Notes under the pieces: model-generated
The model's input: the letters and a program-made list of their open reading frames with translations, nothing else
Told to the model about the DNA's origin: nothing
Databases searched by the model: none
Position numbers and translations under genes: made by a program
Assembly (NCBI GenBank): GCA_022484565.1
Contig: JAKVKZ010000036.1
Span: forward strand, 1-33,491
Reading direction: 5' to 3'
DNA: 33,491 nt
Source: Muribaculaceae bacterium
Lineage (GTDB): Bacteria; Bacteroidota; Bacteroidia; Bacteroidales; Muribaculaceae
Shown: positions 9,414 through 18,256 of the stretch, one piece after another
Numbering within the stretch: the first letter of the stretch is position 1
Layout: each line of letters starts with the position of its first letter

Positions 9414-10790
9414 ATGCAAGCGAAAAAAGATGATAGAAACATGAACCGGCGCAACTTCCTTAAGGTGGTTGGTGCCGGCTCTGCCGTTACTGCCGCCGCA
9501 CTTGCAGGTTGCAACAATGCGGCCTCCGGCGGAAGCGATGATGTGCCGAAAGGCAAAATGACTTACCGCACAAATCCCAAGACCGGCGAAAAGGTTTCGC
9601 TGCTGGGGTTCGGCTTTATGCGCCTTCCGCAAAAGCCGGGCAAATCAGGCGGCGAAGATGCCGACGACAAGGTCATCGACCAGGACGCGGTGAATGAACT
9701 TGTTGACTATGCCATGGCGCACGGAGTGACTTATTACGACACTTCACCACGCTATTGCAAGGGGCAGAGTGAACATGCGCTCGGCATCGCCCTCAGAAAG
9801 TATCCACGCTCCAAATATGTGATAGCCACTAAAATGTCCAATTTCGATGAGGCTGACCAGCCTTACGAAAAGTCTGTGGAGATGTATCATAATTCCATGA
9901 AGGAACTCCACACTGACTATCTCGATTATTATCTGCTGCACGCAATCGGTGATTTCGATGGCTTCAAAGCAAGATTTATCGACAATGGTATCCTCGATTT
10001 CCTCGTGGCTGAGCGTAAGGCAGGCCGCATAAAAAATCTTGGTTGGTCGTTCCACGGCACTCAGGATTTCTTCGATTATATGCTCACATTGCCGATAAAA
10101 TGGGACTTCGTGCAAATCCAGCTTAATTATCATGACTGGGACCACCGCACTGAAGAAGTCAATGCCGACTATCTTTATGGCGAACTTTCCAAGCGTAAAA
10201 TTCCAGCCGTGATTATGGAGCCGCTGCTTGGCGGTGCGCTTTCCAAACTGAATCACAGCGTGTTGACCATGCTGAAGCGTGCTGACGCTGAAGCTACCCC
10301 CGCATCGTGGGCGTTCCGCTTTGCCGGCTCGCTGCCCGATGTTTTGACTGTGCTGAGCGGAATGACCTATATGGAGCATCTGAAGGACAATATCAAGACG
10401 TATTCGCCTCTGAAGCCTCTCACCGAGGCTGAAAAGGCTATGCTTGAAAAGGCCGCCGACATGATTGACAATGAACCTACCATCAACTGCACCGGCTGCC
10501 ATTATTGCATGCCTTGTCCTTTCGGCCTCGACATCCCGGGAATTTTCAAACACTACAACAGTTGCCTCACCGAAGGCAATTATCCCGACAATCCCGATTC
10601 GCCCGACTACAAAAAGGAACGCCGTGCTTTCCTTATCGGCTACGACCGCACTGTGCCGCGTCTTCGTCAGGCTGATCATTGCGTGAGTTGCCACACTTGC
10701 GAGCCTAAATGCCCGCAGCACATTGAGATTCCTGCAAAAATGCACGAAATCGACAGCTTTGTCGAAGCATTGAAACGTAATAACGCCTAA
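9414..10790 (+). CDS. Tat-exported lipoprotein aldo/keto reductase with two 4Fe-4S clusters
   Basis: A 458-residue protein. The N-terminus holds a twin-arginine motif (NRRNFLKVV, 11-19), a hydrophobic stretch and a lipobox LAGC with Cys33, so it should be exported folded and lipid-anchored. Residues 55-335 are an aldo/keto reductase of the COG1453 type, with Asp109 and Tyr114 (YYDTSPRY), Lys140 (ATKMSNF) and His176 (LLHA). The C-terminus binds two iron-sulfur clusters: Cys359/362/365/368 and Cys423/426/429/433. ATG 9441 (MNRRNFLK) is an equally good start and gives a more typical Tat signal. The next gene, a membrane polyferredoxin, is 12 bp downstream and is the obvious electron partner. The Fe-S redox input joined to an AKR suggests that carbonyl chemistry is coupled to membrane electron flow. 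Substrate unknown. Confidence 0.9.
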   Translation: MQAKKDDRNMNRRNFLKVVGAGSAVTAAALAGCNNAASGGSDDVPKGKMTYRTNPKTGEKVSLLGFGFMRLPQKPGKSGGEDADDKVIDQDAVNELVDYAMAHGVTYYDTSPRYCKGQSEHALGIALRKYPRSKYVIATKMSNFDEADQPYEKSVEMYHNSMKELHTDYLDYYLLHAIGDFDGFKARFIDNGILDFLVAERKAGRIKNLGWSFHGTQDFFDYMLTLPIKWDFVQIQLNYHDWDHRTEEVNADYLYGELSKRKIPAVIMEPLLGGALSKLNHSVLTMLKRADAEATPASWAFRFAGSLPDVLTVLSGMTYMEHLKDNIKTYSPLKPLTEAEKAMLEKAADMIDNEPTINCTGCHYCMPCPFGLDIPGIFKHYNSCLTEGNYPDNPDSPDYKKERRAFLIGYDRTVPRLRQADHCVSCHTCEPKCPQHIEIPAKMHEIDSFVEALKRNNA

Positions 10791-10802
10791 ACTCATAGTG
10801 AT

Positions 10803-12479
10803 ATGTTAAGAAAAATAAGAATAATATTGGCAGCTATCTGCTTCACGCTGATTACGTTGCTGTTTCTCGACTTCACTGGCACTCTTCATGCCTATTTCGG
10901 CTGGCTGGCGAAAATACAGCTTTTCCCAGCTGTAATGGCACTGAATTTGGGTGTTGTAATTGCCTTGCTGCTTGTCACTCTGATATTCGGCAGAATTTAC
11001 TGCTCAGTGATTTGTCCGCTTGGTGTGTTTCAGGATATTATCTCATGGGTTCACCGTCGTAAGCGCAAAAACCGCAACAAATTCCGCTATTCAAAGGCAC
11101 TCACGTGGCTTCGCGTAGCTGTATTGGTACTTTTTGTTGTGGCTTTAGTTGCTGGAATTGGTTCATTCTCAGCCCTACTTGCTCCTTACAGTTCTTATGG
11201 ACGAATCGTTCAGAATCTGTTTTCACCCATATATATATGGTGCAACAATCTTTTTGCAGCTATTGCAGCGCATTTCGATAGTTATGCTTTCTACTCTGTA
11301 GATGTGTGGATTAAGAGTGGCATTACTTTCGCCATCGCTCTGATTACCTTGATTGTAATCGCAATTCTCGCTTGGCGCGGTGGACGCACCTACTGCAACA
11401 CAATCTGCCCTGTAGGTTCTGTTCTTGGTTTTATTTCCAAGTTTGCCCTGCTTCGCCCACGTTTCAATTTGAACAAGTGCAATGGCTGTCACCTTTGCTC
11501 TTACAATTGCAAGGCTTCGTGCATTGATGCCGACAAACACGAGATTGACATGACCCGTTGCGTTGCCTGCATGGACTGCATCGGAAATTGTCATCAAGGC
11601 GCCATCACCTATGGATTCCGGACAAAAAAGGACAAGCTGAATTCATTGGAAAAGGACAAAGCAAATTCTGCTGAACAAAACAAACAGGATTCTACTGAAA
11701 GCACCAAGTCAGATTCCCCAAAAAGTGCAACAAACGATAATGTAAAGCCATCCGCTGGTGAGTCAAATCCAGATGGAAAATCAGCAGAAGAATCCTTAAA
11801 CGGATCACCAAATAAAGCCGAAAATGCGCCACAAAGTGGAAATTCAGTCGATTCTTCGCGCCGAAATTTCCTTTCACTTACTGCGCTTTTCGTGGCGACT
11901 TCCACAATAAATGCACAAAAGAATAAATTTGATGGTGGCCTTGCCATTATCGAGGACAAGAAGGTTGCGAAGCGTACAACGGCAGTTGTGCCTGCCGGTT
12001 CTCTTGGAATTAAGCACTTCGCCCAGCACTGCACGGCCTGCCAACTCTGTGTAAGCGTCTGTCCGAATCAGGTGCTTCGCCCGTCGAACGGCATCATGAC
12101 TTTGATGCAGCCTGAGATGAGTTACGAACGCGGTTTTTGCCGGCCCGAATGTAATAAGTGTTCTGAAGTCTGTCCTTCAGGTGCAATTTCACTTATCAAA
12201 TTAAGTGAAAAATCATCAATCAAGATTGGCACGGCAAAATGGATAAAAGCCAACTGCATTGTGAACACAAAACATGTGGAATGTGGCAATTGTGCCCGAC
12301 ATTGCCCTAACGGTGCCATAATGATGGAACCGCTTGATGCAAAGAATCCTGACTCTCCAAAATTTCCCGTCGTTGATGAGGAACGCTGCATCGGCTGCGG
12401 TGCCTGTGAATATGAATGTCCTGCCCGTCCGTTCAGCGCCATTTATGTTGACGGCATGGAACGCCACAAAACTATTTGA
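10803..12479 (+). CDS. NapH-like membrane ferredoxin fused to a Tat-type polyferredoxin
   Basis: A 558-residue protein in three parts. Residues 1-215 are a NapH/polyferredoxin membrane domain with about four transmembrane helices (5-24, 44-63, 102-122, 172-190) and the paired motifs YCSVICPLG and YCNTICPVG. Residues 226-263 hold two 4Fe-4S motifs (Cys226/229/232/236 and 253/256/259/263). Residues 274-350 are a charged low-complexity linker rich in Lys, Ser, Asp, Asn and Glu. A second twin-arginine signal follows inside the chain (SRRNFLSLTALFVA, Arg353-Arg354). The C-terminal part carries more 4Fe-4S motifs (Cys410/413/416/420, 446/450/453/457, 485/494/497/501, 529/532/535/539). In nitrate reductase systems NapH and NapG are separate proteins; here they look fused. 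It probably moves electrons across or along the membrane to the neighbouring exported reductases. Confidence 0.88.
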   Translation: MLRKIRIILAAICFTLITLLFLDFTGTLHAYFGWLAKIQLFPAVMALNLGVVIALLLVTLIFGRIYCSVICPLGVFQDIISWVHRRKRKNRNKFRYSKALTWLRVAVLVLFVVALVAGIGSFSALLAPYSSYGRIVQNLFSPIYIWCNNLFAAIAAHFDSYAFYSVDVWIKSGITFAIALITLIVIAILAWRGGRTYCNTICPVGSVLGFISKFALLRPRFNLNKCNGCHLCSYNCKASCIDADKHEIDMTRCVACMDCIGNCHQGAITYGFRTKKDKLNSLEKDKANSAEQNKQDSTESTKSDSPKSATNDNVKPSAGESNPDGKSAEESLNGSPNKAENAPQSGNSVDSSRRNFLSLTALFVATSTINAQKNKFDGGLAIIEDKKVAKRTTAVVPAGSLGIKHFAQHCTACQLCVSVCPNQVLRPSNGIMTLMQPEMSYERGFCRPECNKCSEVCPSGAISLIKLSEKSSIKIGTAKWIKANCIVNTKHVECGNCARHCPNGAIMMEPLDAKNPDSPKFPVVDEERCIGCGACEYECPARPFSAIYVDGMERHKTI

Positions 12480-12481
12480 CA

Positions 12482-12910
12482 ATGCTCGACAAACTAATTG
12501 AAATATTAAATCAGGGCAATTACTCCTGCGTGATTGGCAAAGGTGATGAAATTCGCACCTTCACCCGCCGTGGCGTGATTGACCTTTTCGAACTCCTCAA
12601 CGGCACCGATTCTGACTTTCTGAACGGTGCCTCAGTTGCCGACAAGGTTATAGGCAAAGCTGCCGCTTCACTGCTTATTTTAGGTGGTGTAAAGGAGATT
12701 TACGCAAGCACAATAAGCACAATTGCGCTTGATTTCCTGCATAAAAATGGCGTTAATGCCATTTTTGGTAATGAAGTGCCACATATCGTGAATCGTGCCC
12801 ACGATGGTTGGTGTCCGCTCGAAACGGCCACTTTCCATGCCTCCACGCCAGCCGAATCGCTGTCGGCAATCGCAGAATTTATCAATAATATGAAATCAAA
12901 ACAACATTAA
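12482..12910 (+). CDS. DUF1893 (TM1506-like) protein
   Basis: A 142-residue soluble protein of the DUF1893 family, whose structurally known member TM1506 has a cytidine-deaminase-like fold. The family pattern is visible: CVIGKGDEIRTFTRRGV near the N-terminus, GASVADKVIGKAAASLLILGGV in the middle, and a conserved CPLE (near residue 115) at the site that in deaminase folds is near the active centre. The ATG sits 2 bp after the stop of the polyferredoxin gene, so the two are translationally linked. A 6-bp gap leads to the ECF-type gene. DUF1893 genes often lie near Fe-S and redox genes in anaerobes, but the reaction, if any, is not known. Confidence 0.82.
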   Translation: MLDKLIEILNQGNYSCVIGKGDEIRTFTRRGVIDLFELLNGTDSDFLNGASVADKVIGKAAASLLILGGVKEIYASTISTIALDFLHKNGVNAIFGNEVPHIVNRAHDGWCPLETATFHASTPAESLSAIAEFINNMKSKQH

Positions 12911-12916
12911 AACATT

Positions 12917-13429
12917 ATGGATACTATTTCAGTAAAACTCTATTCTTACGGTTACAAAGAAGTGCGCACTTACTTGTTCGCTTCTTTGTTCATTGTCGGC
13001 AACATTGTCTTGCCGCAACTCTGCCACCTCATGCCTCAAGGCGGATTGATTTGGCTTCCTATCTATTTCTTTACCTTGATTGCAGCCTATAAGTATGGAA
13101 TAAAGGTGGGTTTACTCACTGCCGTACTTTCTCCAGTGGTCAACTGTGCACTGTTTGGAATGCCGGCAATGGCCATGCTGCCGATAATCATCATCAAATC
13201 TGCACTTCTTGCCACTTTCGCTGGACTTGCAGCAAATCATTTCCAACGCGTCAGTCTGCTCATAATCGCTCTCGTCGTGGTTTCCTATCAATTGGTCGGC
13301 ATGGGTGCTGAATGGGCAATGAGCGGCAGTTTCACCACTGCCATGCAGGACATTCGTCTTGGTTATCCTGGCATTCTCGTGCAGATTATCGGTGGATTTA
13401 TTGTACTTCGCTATCTATTACGTAAATAA
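12917..13429 (+). CDS. ECF-type transporter S component (substrate-binding membrane protein)
   Basis: A 170-residue integral membrane protein with about five or six hydrophobic helices, of the size and character of S components of energy-coupling-factor vitamin transporters. S components bind a cofactor such as riboflavin, thiamine or biotin and need an ATPase module (two A subunits plus T), none of which is in this window; a shared module elsewhere is common. It lies between the DUF1893 gene (6 bp) and the nitroreductase gene (12 bp) in a tightly packed operon rich in flavin proteins, so a flavin or related cofactor is a fair guess. The substrate cannot be read from sequence. A different small membrane protein family remains possible. 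Confidence 0.7.
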   Translation: MDTISVKLYSYGYKEVRTYLFASLFIVGNIVLPQLCHLMPQGGLIWLPIYFFTLIAAYKYGIKVGLLTAVLSPVVNCALFGMPAMAMLPIIIIKSALLATFAGLAANHFQRVSLLIIALVVVSYQLVGMGAEWAMSGSFTTAMQDIRLGYPGILVQIIGGFIVLRYLLRK

Positions 13430-13441
13430 CTAACAATTCAC

Positions 13442-14080
13442 ATGAACAGAAATTATTTGCTTCAAGTCATTATTTGTCTTGTTGTTGTGGGCTTGACGGC
13501 CTGTGGCGGCAACAAGGCTGAGGAGCAGACAACGCAAAAAGGCGGTATGTCGCTCATGGAATCGCTGCAAAAGCGCCATTCAGTGCGTGCTTTTTCACAA
13601 AAACAGGTGCCCGATAGTATGCTGATGGACCTTCTTTGGGCTGCCAACGGCGTTAATCGTCCCGACGGCAAGCGCACAGCACCTTCTGCCATCAATGCTC
13701 AGGACATAGACCTATATGTAGGCAAAGCCGATGGCTGCTACCACTATGTGCCTGCCGACAAAAAGTTGGTTAAGGTCAACGGCAAGGACATGCGCCCCAT
13801 CGTAGCCATGCAGAACAATTACGTCATCACCGCGCCGGTGGTTGTGCTGCTGGTCAGCGATTTGAGCAAGTTCAGCAAGCACCCGGAACGTGCCGAAAAC
13901 TTTGCCGATATGGATGCGGGCTATGTGTCGCAAAACATCTATCTCTATTGCACTTCCGTCGGGCTTGGCACTGTTGCCGATGCTCCCGACTTGAAGAGCA
14001 CCGACATCATCAAGTTTCTTGGATTGCCTGCAAGCAACATTCCAGTAATGGTGCATCCTGTAGGTTATCCAGCTGAATAA
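13442..14080 (+). CDS. Lipoprotein nitroreductase (FMN-dependent)
   Basis: A 212-residue protein with a lipoprotein signal peptide (lipobox LTAC, Cys21) and a nitroreductase domain from about residue 36. The FMN-phosphate motif KRHSVRAF (44-51) opens the domain, followed by LLWAANGVNRPDGKRTAPSA, the conserved segment that in SagB-type nitroreductases lines the flavin, and a C-terminal GLGTVA. Nitroreductases normally reside in the cytoplasm and use NAD(P)H; an exported one needs another electron source, and the exported flavodoxin and ferredoxins of the same cluster are candidates. It is the last gene of the operon, 12 bp after the ECF-type gene, and is followed by a strong terminator. Its real acceptor (quinone, nitro compound, dehydrogenation target) is unknown. 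Confidence 0.88.
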   Translation: MNRNYLLQVIICLVVVGLTACGGNKAEEQTTQKGGMSLMESLQKRHSVRAFSQKQVPDSMLMDLLWAANGVNRPDGKRTAPSAINAQDIDLYVGKADGCYHYVPADKKLVKVNGKDMRPIVAMQNNYVITAPVVVLLVSDLSKFSKHPERAENFADMDAGYVSQNIYLYCTSVGLGTVADAPDLKSTDIIKFLGLPASNIPVMVHPVGYPAE

Positions 14081-14100
14081 TTCTAATTTTCACAAATGCC

Positions 14101-14138
14101 AAAACGGTCGTCAGAAATAAATCTGGCGGCCGTTTTTT
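14101..14138. terminator. Bidirectional intrinsic terminator
   Basis: A 14-bp stem (14101-14114 with 14123-14136, two G-U pairs) closes an 8-base loop and is flanked by A-run and T-run, so it works on both strands. It separates the redox operon (+) from the restriction-modification operon (-). Confidence 0.9.
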
Positions 14139-14165
14139 CACTAAGCGTGATTAAATTCTTTCATT

Positions 14166-16694
14166 TCAGTCTGCAGGCTCGTTCACGAATGTTCTGTGAA
14201 ACTCATCCGTCGTCACTGTAGTGTTATAAAGCCCAACAAGTTTATCAGCTTCGTGTCTGTCGATTCCTCCGGCGTAGGTCAGGCTCGCATCCTCATATTG
14301 CTTGAATTTGAACACTGCGTCGTTCATCAGCGAGTCGTTGAACACTCCAAGGCTAACAAGTAGGTCAAAATCCTTTATTTCAAGGCCGGTCACTTTCTTG
14401 AACAGTCCTGGTTCAAGTTGCTTTATCACGTCGTATAGGCAGCGTTCCCTGTAGTCGGTAAGGTACATGAACACAGGTATCCTTGCCGCGAATTTCAGCA
14501 GTTTTTCTTGAATTTCTTTCCGCTTGCTTCGGTATTCCTTTTCCGCTTCCGTCAGTTGCTTCTTTTCCTCCTTGCTAAGTTCTTGTTCATTGGCCTTCTT
14601 CTTCGCGTTCTTTATCTGTTCACTGCGGTTTATCAGCGTCTCAATGTCTTGGTTCAGATTTCGGAATCCTTCAATGTTGCCCAGTGCTTTCATCGCGTCA
14701 TCGCTTGCCAGCAGTTTCGTCAGCGTGTTGTTGTCAACGTTCACCAGCACTGCGCTTTGCCATTTCCGTGCAAGCAGTGTGGCAGTCGTTCCGCTCATGG
14801 CCATGTCGAGGATTCCGGCAGCGTCTATCTGCTTCATGCTGCTTCCGTCGTAGGCGAGTACAGGCAGAAAGTTGATGAATTCCCCGACGTTTTTCTCTGG
14901 GTTCTTCTCGTTCACGTTCAGCCGGCAACTGTATTCTGCTATCTGTCGCAACGCTCTGTTTGGTGCGAAGTCAAACACGTAGCACACCTCTTTCAGTATT
15001 TCCTCTTTGTCGGGGCTTAATCCGTCTGGATTCATTATTGTCCATGGCGACTGCACCCTGAATGCTGCTTGGAAATACGTCTCCGGGCTTGACGAGTTCC
15101 TCAGCATGAATATTCCGCTCCACGGCCTTATCGTCACCCCTGTCGTGAGCTTTCCGCAGGTTAGTGTTATTGTCTTGGTCTCAAGCGGATTGCCCATCGC
15201 CTTGCGTACTGGTGGCAATGCGTCAAGTCCTATTCCTGCAGCAGTCCCAGCAGCAGTTATCACTTTGTAGTCCTTATAGAATGTGTTTTGCCGGCTTTCA
15301 AGCAGGTTGCGCATGGCAAAGCAGCTTGCCACCGTCGGCAAGAACCATAGCGTATGTGTCAACGTTTGCAGCAATGGTGCATGCGAAAATGGCATCGGTG
15401 GCTTCTCGTTGCCAAGTTTCAGGTCGTCAACGGAGTTTGGCGCATACGAGCCTCTTATCATGTCGAGCCATTTCTGCACCTCGTCCTCGTGCGTGAACTT
15501 TGCCTCGTCGCCATCTCCCTCGGCTGCAAAAAACACATTTAGGTCAAATTCGTTGAATTCTCCGCCCATCGCTATGCTCCGCACCGTGTCGGGCAGTTGG
15601 TAGGTCATCAGCACCATCATCGGCAGCGATGCGTACGGATTCTTGCCATTCTTTTCGTCCCATTCGGCTTTTGCCCGCTGCTCGTCGCTGTATGTCCAGT
15701 TGTAGATCTGTTCTTCAATGAATTCTCCCGACGTTATCGCTCTGAATGGTGTCCCCGACAGATACAGATAGTGATCGGTGGTTATCGGCATCAGACTTTC
15801 ATCGTAGTATTCCAGTCCGTTGCCGTTCTCATAGTTCTGCTCTCGGCTGTCCTCGCCCTCAAACAGGTCTTTGGCGTTTTCACGCCATGCCCCGTAGTGG
15901 TATTCGTCAAATACCACGCAGTCCCAGTTTATTGCGTGCACCCATTCGTTTTTTTCCTTTATTCCGCCAGCCTTGTTCTTTCCAAGATAGTCTTGGAATG
16001 AGCCAAAGCACAATATCGGGCGTGCGTGGTCGGCATCGTCGTAGGTGAAATTTGGATTTTTGCTCGATATGAATTGCCATCCTTCAAAATCCACATGATG
16101 ATTAAGGTCATCTTCCCATGCGTCTTCCACTGCGGGTTTGAATGTCAGCACAAGCACTCGCTTCCATCCCATCCGTTTGGCAAGTTGGTATGCGGTGAAC
16201 GTTTTTCCGAAGCGCATCTTGCAGTTCCACAGATAATGTGGCGTAACGCTTGGCTCATCATGCGCCATTTTCTTGAAATAGTCCATCGTCCGCTCCACTG
16301 CGTCTGCCTGCTCAGGGCGCATTACGAACGTCTCCGTGCGGTTCTCTATATTCTCTGTCCGTTCTCTCACACACACCACCGCAGCTTTCACATCGTCAAC
16401 CGTGCAGCGGAACCATTCTCCGCCGGTGTTTTCAAAGCCTTTTGCCCGCAGACATCTATGCACGTCATGGTCCATGAATGTCGTGCCATCGCTCCTTATT
16501 GCCGATTCTTTCAGCACTATCTTATATGGCCGTTCTCCCGGGCGGATTACTGGATATTGCTGTCCAACTCTATACTCCACATTTATTGTAGTATAGCCCA
16601 CTTTCAATTGTCCTGCATACGCCGGATTTGAATCCGTATATGCATATATCATCGGATACGCGTCGGGGCGCAACGGAAAAAATTCTCGTCCCAT
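14166..16694 (-). CDS. GIY-YIG (T5orf172)-SF2 helicase restriction subunit
   Basis: An 842-residue protein. Residues 14-110 resemble the T5orf172 branch of GIY-YIG nucleases (YAYTDSNPAYAGQLKVGYTT, then HDVHRCL and GGEWFRCTVDDV). The middle is a superfamily 2 helicase/translocase: Walker A CKMRFGKT (158-165), Walker B VVFDEYHYG (261-268), motif III YLSGTPF (311-317), a motif V-like GKLTTGVT and a motif VI-like QAAFRVQSPW. The C-terminal third is helical with a charged coiled segment. It looks like the nuclease-translocase part of a restriction system. It starts 2 bp after the stop of the methylase gene. Its base composition is closer to the host average than that of the two methylase genes. 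The cleavage residue set of GIY-YIG is only partly recognisable, so nuclease activity is inference. Confidence 0.85.
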   Translation of the reverse strand: MGREFFPLRPDAYPMIYAYTDSNPAYAGQLKVGYTTINVEYRVGQQYPVIRPGERPYKIVLKESAIRSDGTTFMDHDVHRCLRAKGFENTGGEWFRCTVDDVKAAVVCVRERTENIENRTETFVMRPEQADAVERTMDYFKKMAHDEPSVTPHYLWNCKMRFGKTFTAYQLAKRMGWKRVLVLTFKPAVEDAWEDDLNHHVDFEGWQFISSKNPNFTYDDADHARPILCFGSFQDYLGKNKAGGIKEKNEWVHAINWDCVVFDEYHYGAWRENAKDLFEGEDSREQNYENGNGLEYYDESLMPITTDHYLYLSGTPFRAITSGEFIEEQIYNWTYSDEQRAKAEWDEKNGKNPYASLPMMVLMTYQLPDTVRSIAMGGEFNEFDLNVFFAAEGDGDEAKFTHEDEVQKWLDMIRGSYAPNSVDDLKLGNEKPPMPFSHAPLLQTLTHTLWFLPTVASCFAMRNLLESRQNTFYKDYKVITAAGTAAGIGLDALPPVRKAMGNPLETKTITLTCGKLTTGVTIRPWSGIFMLRNSSSPETYFQAAFRVQSPWTIMNPDGLSPDKEEILKEVCYVFDFAPNRALRQIAEYSCRLNVNEKNPEKNVGEFINFLPVLAYDGSSMKQIDAAGILDMAMSGTTATLLARKWQSAVLVNVDNNTLTKLLASDDAMKALGNIEGFRNLNQDIETLINRSEQIKNAKKKANEQELSKEEKKQLTEAEKEYRSKRKEIQEKLLKFAARIPVFMYLTDYRERCLYDVIKQLEPGLFKKVTGLEIKDFDLLVSLGVFNDSLMNDAVFKFKQYEDASLTYAGGIDRHEADKLVGLYNTTVTTDEFHRTFVNEPAD

Positions 16695-16696
16695 AG

Positions 16697-18256
16697 CTAT
16701 TCCTCCTCTTGATTTATGTTGCTGCTATCTGCCGCATCCATTGGCCTTATCATCGACTCAATAAAAGCTATCTCATCTTCTGTCAGCCCATATTTCTTAT
16801 ACAATTTCTCGTCTGTCCATGACTCTGTGAAATCTTGAATCGGAACTAATGAATACACACCAGCTGGTGCGTGTTGCGTGTTCTTTTTCAACAAGACCAT
16901 AAATCTGAAAAAGCGAGTACAAATATATGACAGAGCATTTTCTGCATTTTCTTTATTTTGATACGTTCCTATTACAATATATGTTTCTGTACAACACGTA
17001 TTTGGTTCTCCAATAAATGGTTTATTTAATATTTGATGAGGAAAATCTTCACCAGCGCCATAAGCCATTGAAATGTAAATTTTATATTTATCTATCCAAT
17101 CTGCATTTAAAGTTATGCTTGAGCGACTTATATAACCAACACTTTTATTTGCATATAATTTCACCGCATTATCAAAATAATTTTCTTCTCCTTTAATAAA
17201 AGTACGCAGTCCAAATGGCTTTTCTGGACTAACCAATTTATCCATTGTTTGCTCATTAAAATTCAATACTTTCCTTAGTATCGGAATCGCTTCATTGTAT
17301 CTAATCAACGTGTCACATCCTTTTTCTAATAATGGGCGTTTCATAATTGAAATTTTATCATTACGAATTGTCTTTATTTCGCATTCACCATGATAGTCCC
17401 TATTCCATAAAAAATAACATGCTCCACCCTTCAATTGAATACCAGGAAAACAGTCAGAAGCAATTGGATAATCCACTATACATTCCAGACGTTTATCTTT
17501 CAGCATGACATCTCTAAAATTATCTAATCCTCTTCCTCCGGCAAACCAACGCGAAGGGATAATCATTATTAGAAAGTGCGGATTAATCATTTTTGCTTTT
17601 TCCACAAATTTATGATATAATGGCGTTGCTCCACCACGTCTTCTTTCTTCAGTATCGCCACCATCATCGAGTTGATAAGGCGGATTACCAATTATAACAT
17701 CAAAATTCATATCGTTGAAAATTCCTTTGGGGTTATTAGTGTGAATAAATTTATAAGCATGGCTTTCAAGGTCGGTTTCACGTTCATACACAGCCTTGCT
17801 TGCTCCGCAAAATGCGCATCTATCGCCATTCCATGTATGTTGACATGGATTGAAATGTATATTTCCTTGCTCGTCATCGAATTTGTCACATATTGAATAT
17901 TTGCCATTTGCTGTTTTGCTGCAATATGTGCTTCGTCTCGATAAATATCCAGTCAGTTCTGTTATAGCAATTCCAAACACCTGTTTGGTCAGAATATGGT
18001 TTACACGTTCCTGTAAATCAGGAATCTTGTCAGCAAGTCCAATTATCAGCCGTTTCGTGATTTCTCTTAAAAACACTCCAGTTTTACACACAGGGTCAAG
18101 AAATGTGGCATCAGCATTACTCCAAATCTCTTTAGGTAGCAAATCAAGCATCTGATTTGCCACGGCAGGCGGCGTAAACACCTCATCATTGCTGAGATTT
18201 GCAAGGCAATTCAGCACATCGGGGTTATAATTGATTGAATCGTTTTCTTTATTCAT
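16697..18256 (-). CDS. Eco57I-like N6-adenine DNA methyltransferase
   Basis: A 519-residue protein from ATG 18256; a GTG three codons upstream is possible. SAM motif I reads FLDPVCKTGVFL (about residue 52), where the canonical DPxCGTG glycine is Lys. Motif IV IIGNPPYQ (about 189-196) is the N6-adenine/N4-cytosine methylase signature. Between them lies a Cys/His cluster (CQHTWNGDRCAFCG, with further Cys upstream) that may bind zinc. The remaining 300 residues probably recognise the DNA target. It overlaps the small methylase gene by 8 bp and is followed at 2 bp by the helicase gene. It is visibly AT-rich compared with the flanking core genes, a sign of transfer. It should protect host DNA or form part of a complex with the helicase. 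Confidence 0.87.
   Translation of the reverse strand: MNKENDSINYNPDVLNCLANLSNDEVFTPPAVANQMLDLLPKEIWSNADATFLDPVCKTGVFLREITKRLIIGLADKIPDLQERVNHILTKQVFGIAITELTGYLSRRSTYCSKTANGKYSICDKFDDEQGNIHFNPCQHTWNGDRCAFCGASKAVYERETDLESHAYKFIHTNNPKGIFNDMNFDVIIGNPPYQLDDGGDTEERRRGGATPLYHKFVEKAKMINPHFLIMIIPSRWFAGGRGLDNFRDVMLKDKRLECIVDYPIASDCFPGIQLKGGACYFLWNRDYHGECEIKTIRNDKISIMKRPLLEKGCDTLIRYNEAIPILRKVLNFNEQTMDKLVSPEKPFGLRTFIKGEENYFDNAVKLYANKSVGYISRSSITLNADWIDKYKIYISMAYGAGEDFPHQILNKPFIGEPNTCCTETYIVIGTYQNKENAENALSYICTRFFRFMVLLKKNTQHAPAGVYSLVPIQDFTESWTDEKLYKKYGLTEDEIAFIESMIRPMDAADSSNINQEEE

Noticed and set aside
9744..10796. A 350-codon open frame on the minus strand
   Set aside because: It lies fully antisense to the Tat aldo/keto reductase-ferredoxin gene, has no family motifs, and is a by-product of that gene's codon bias.
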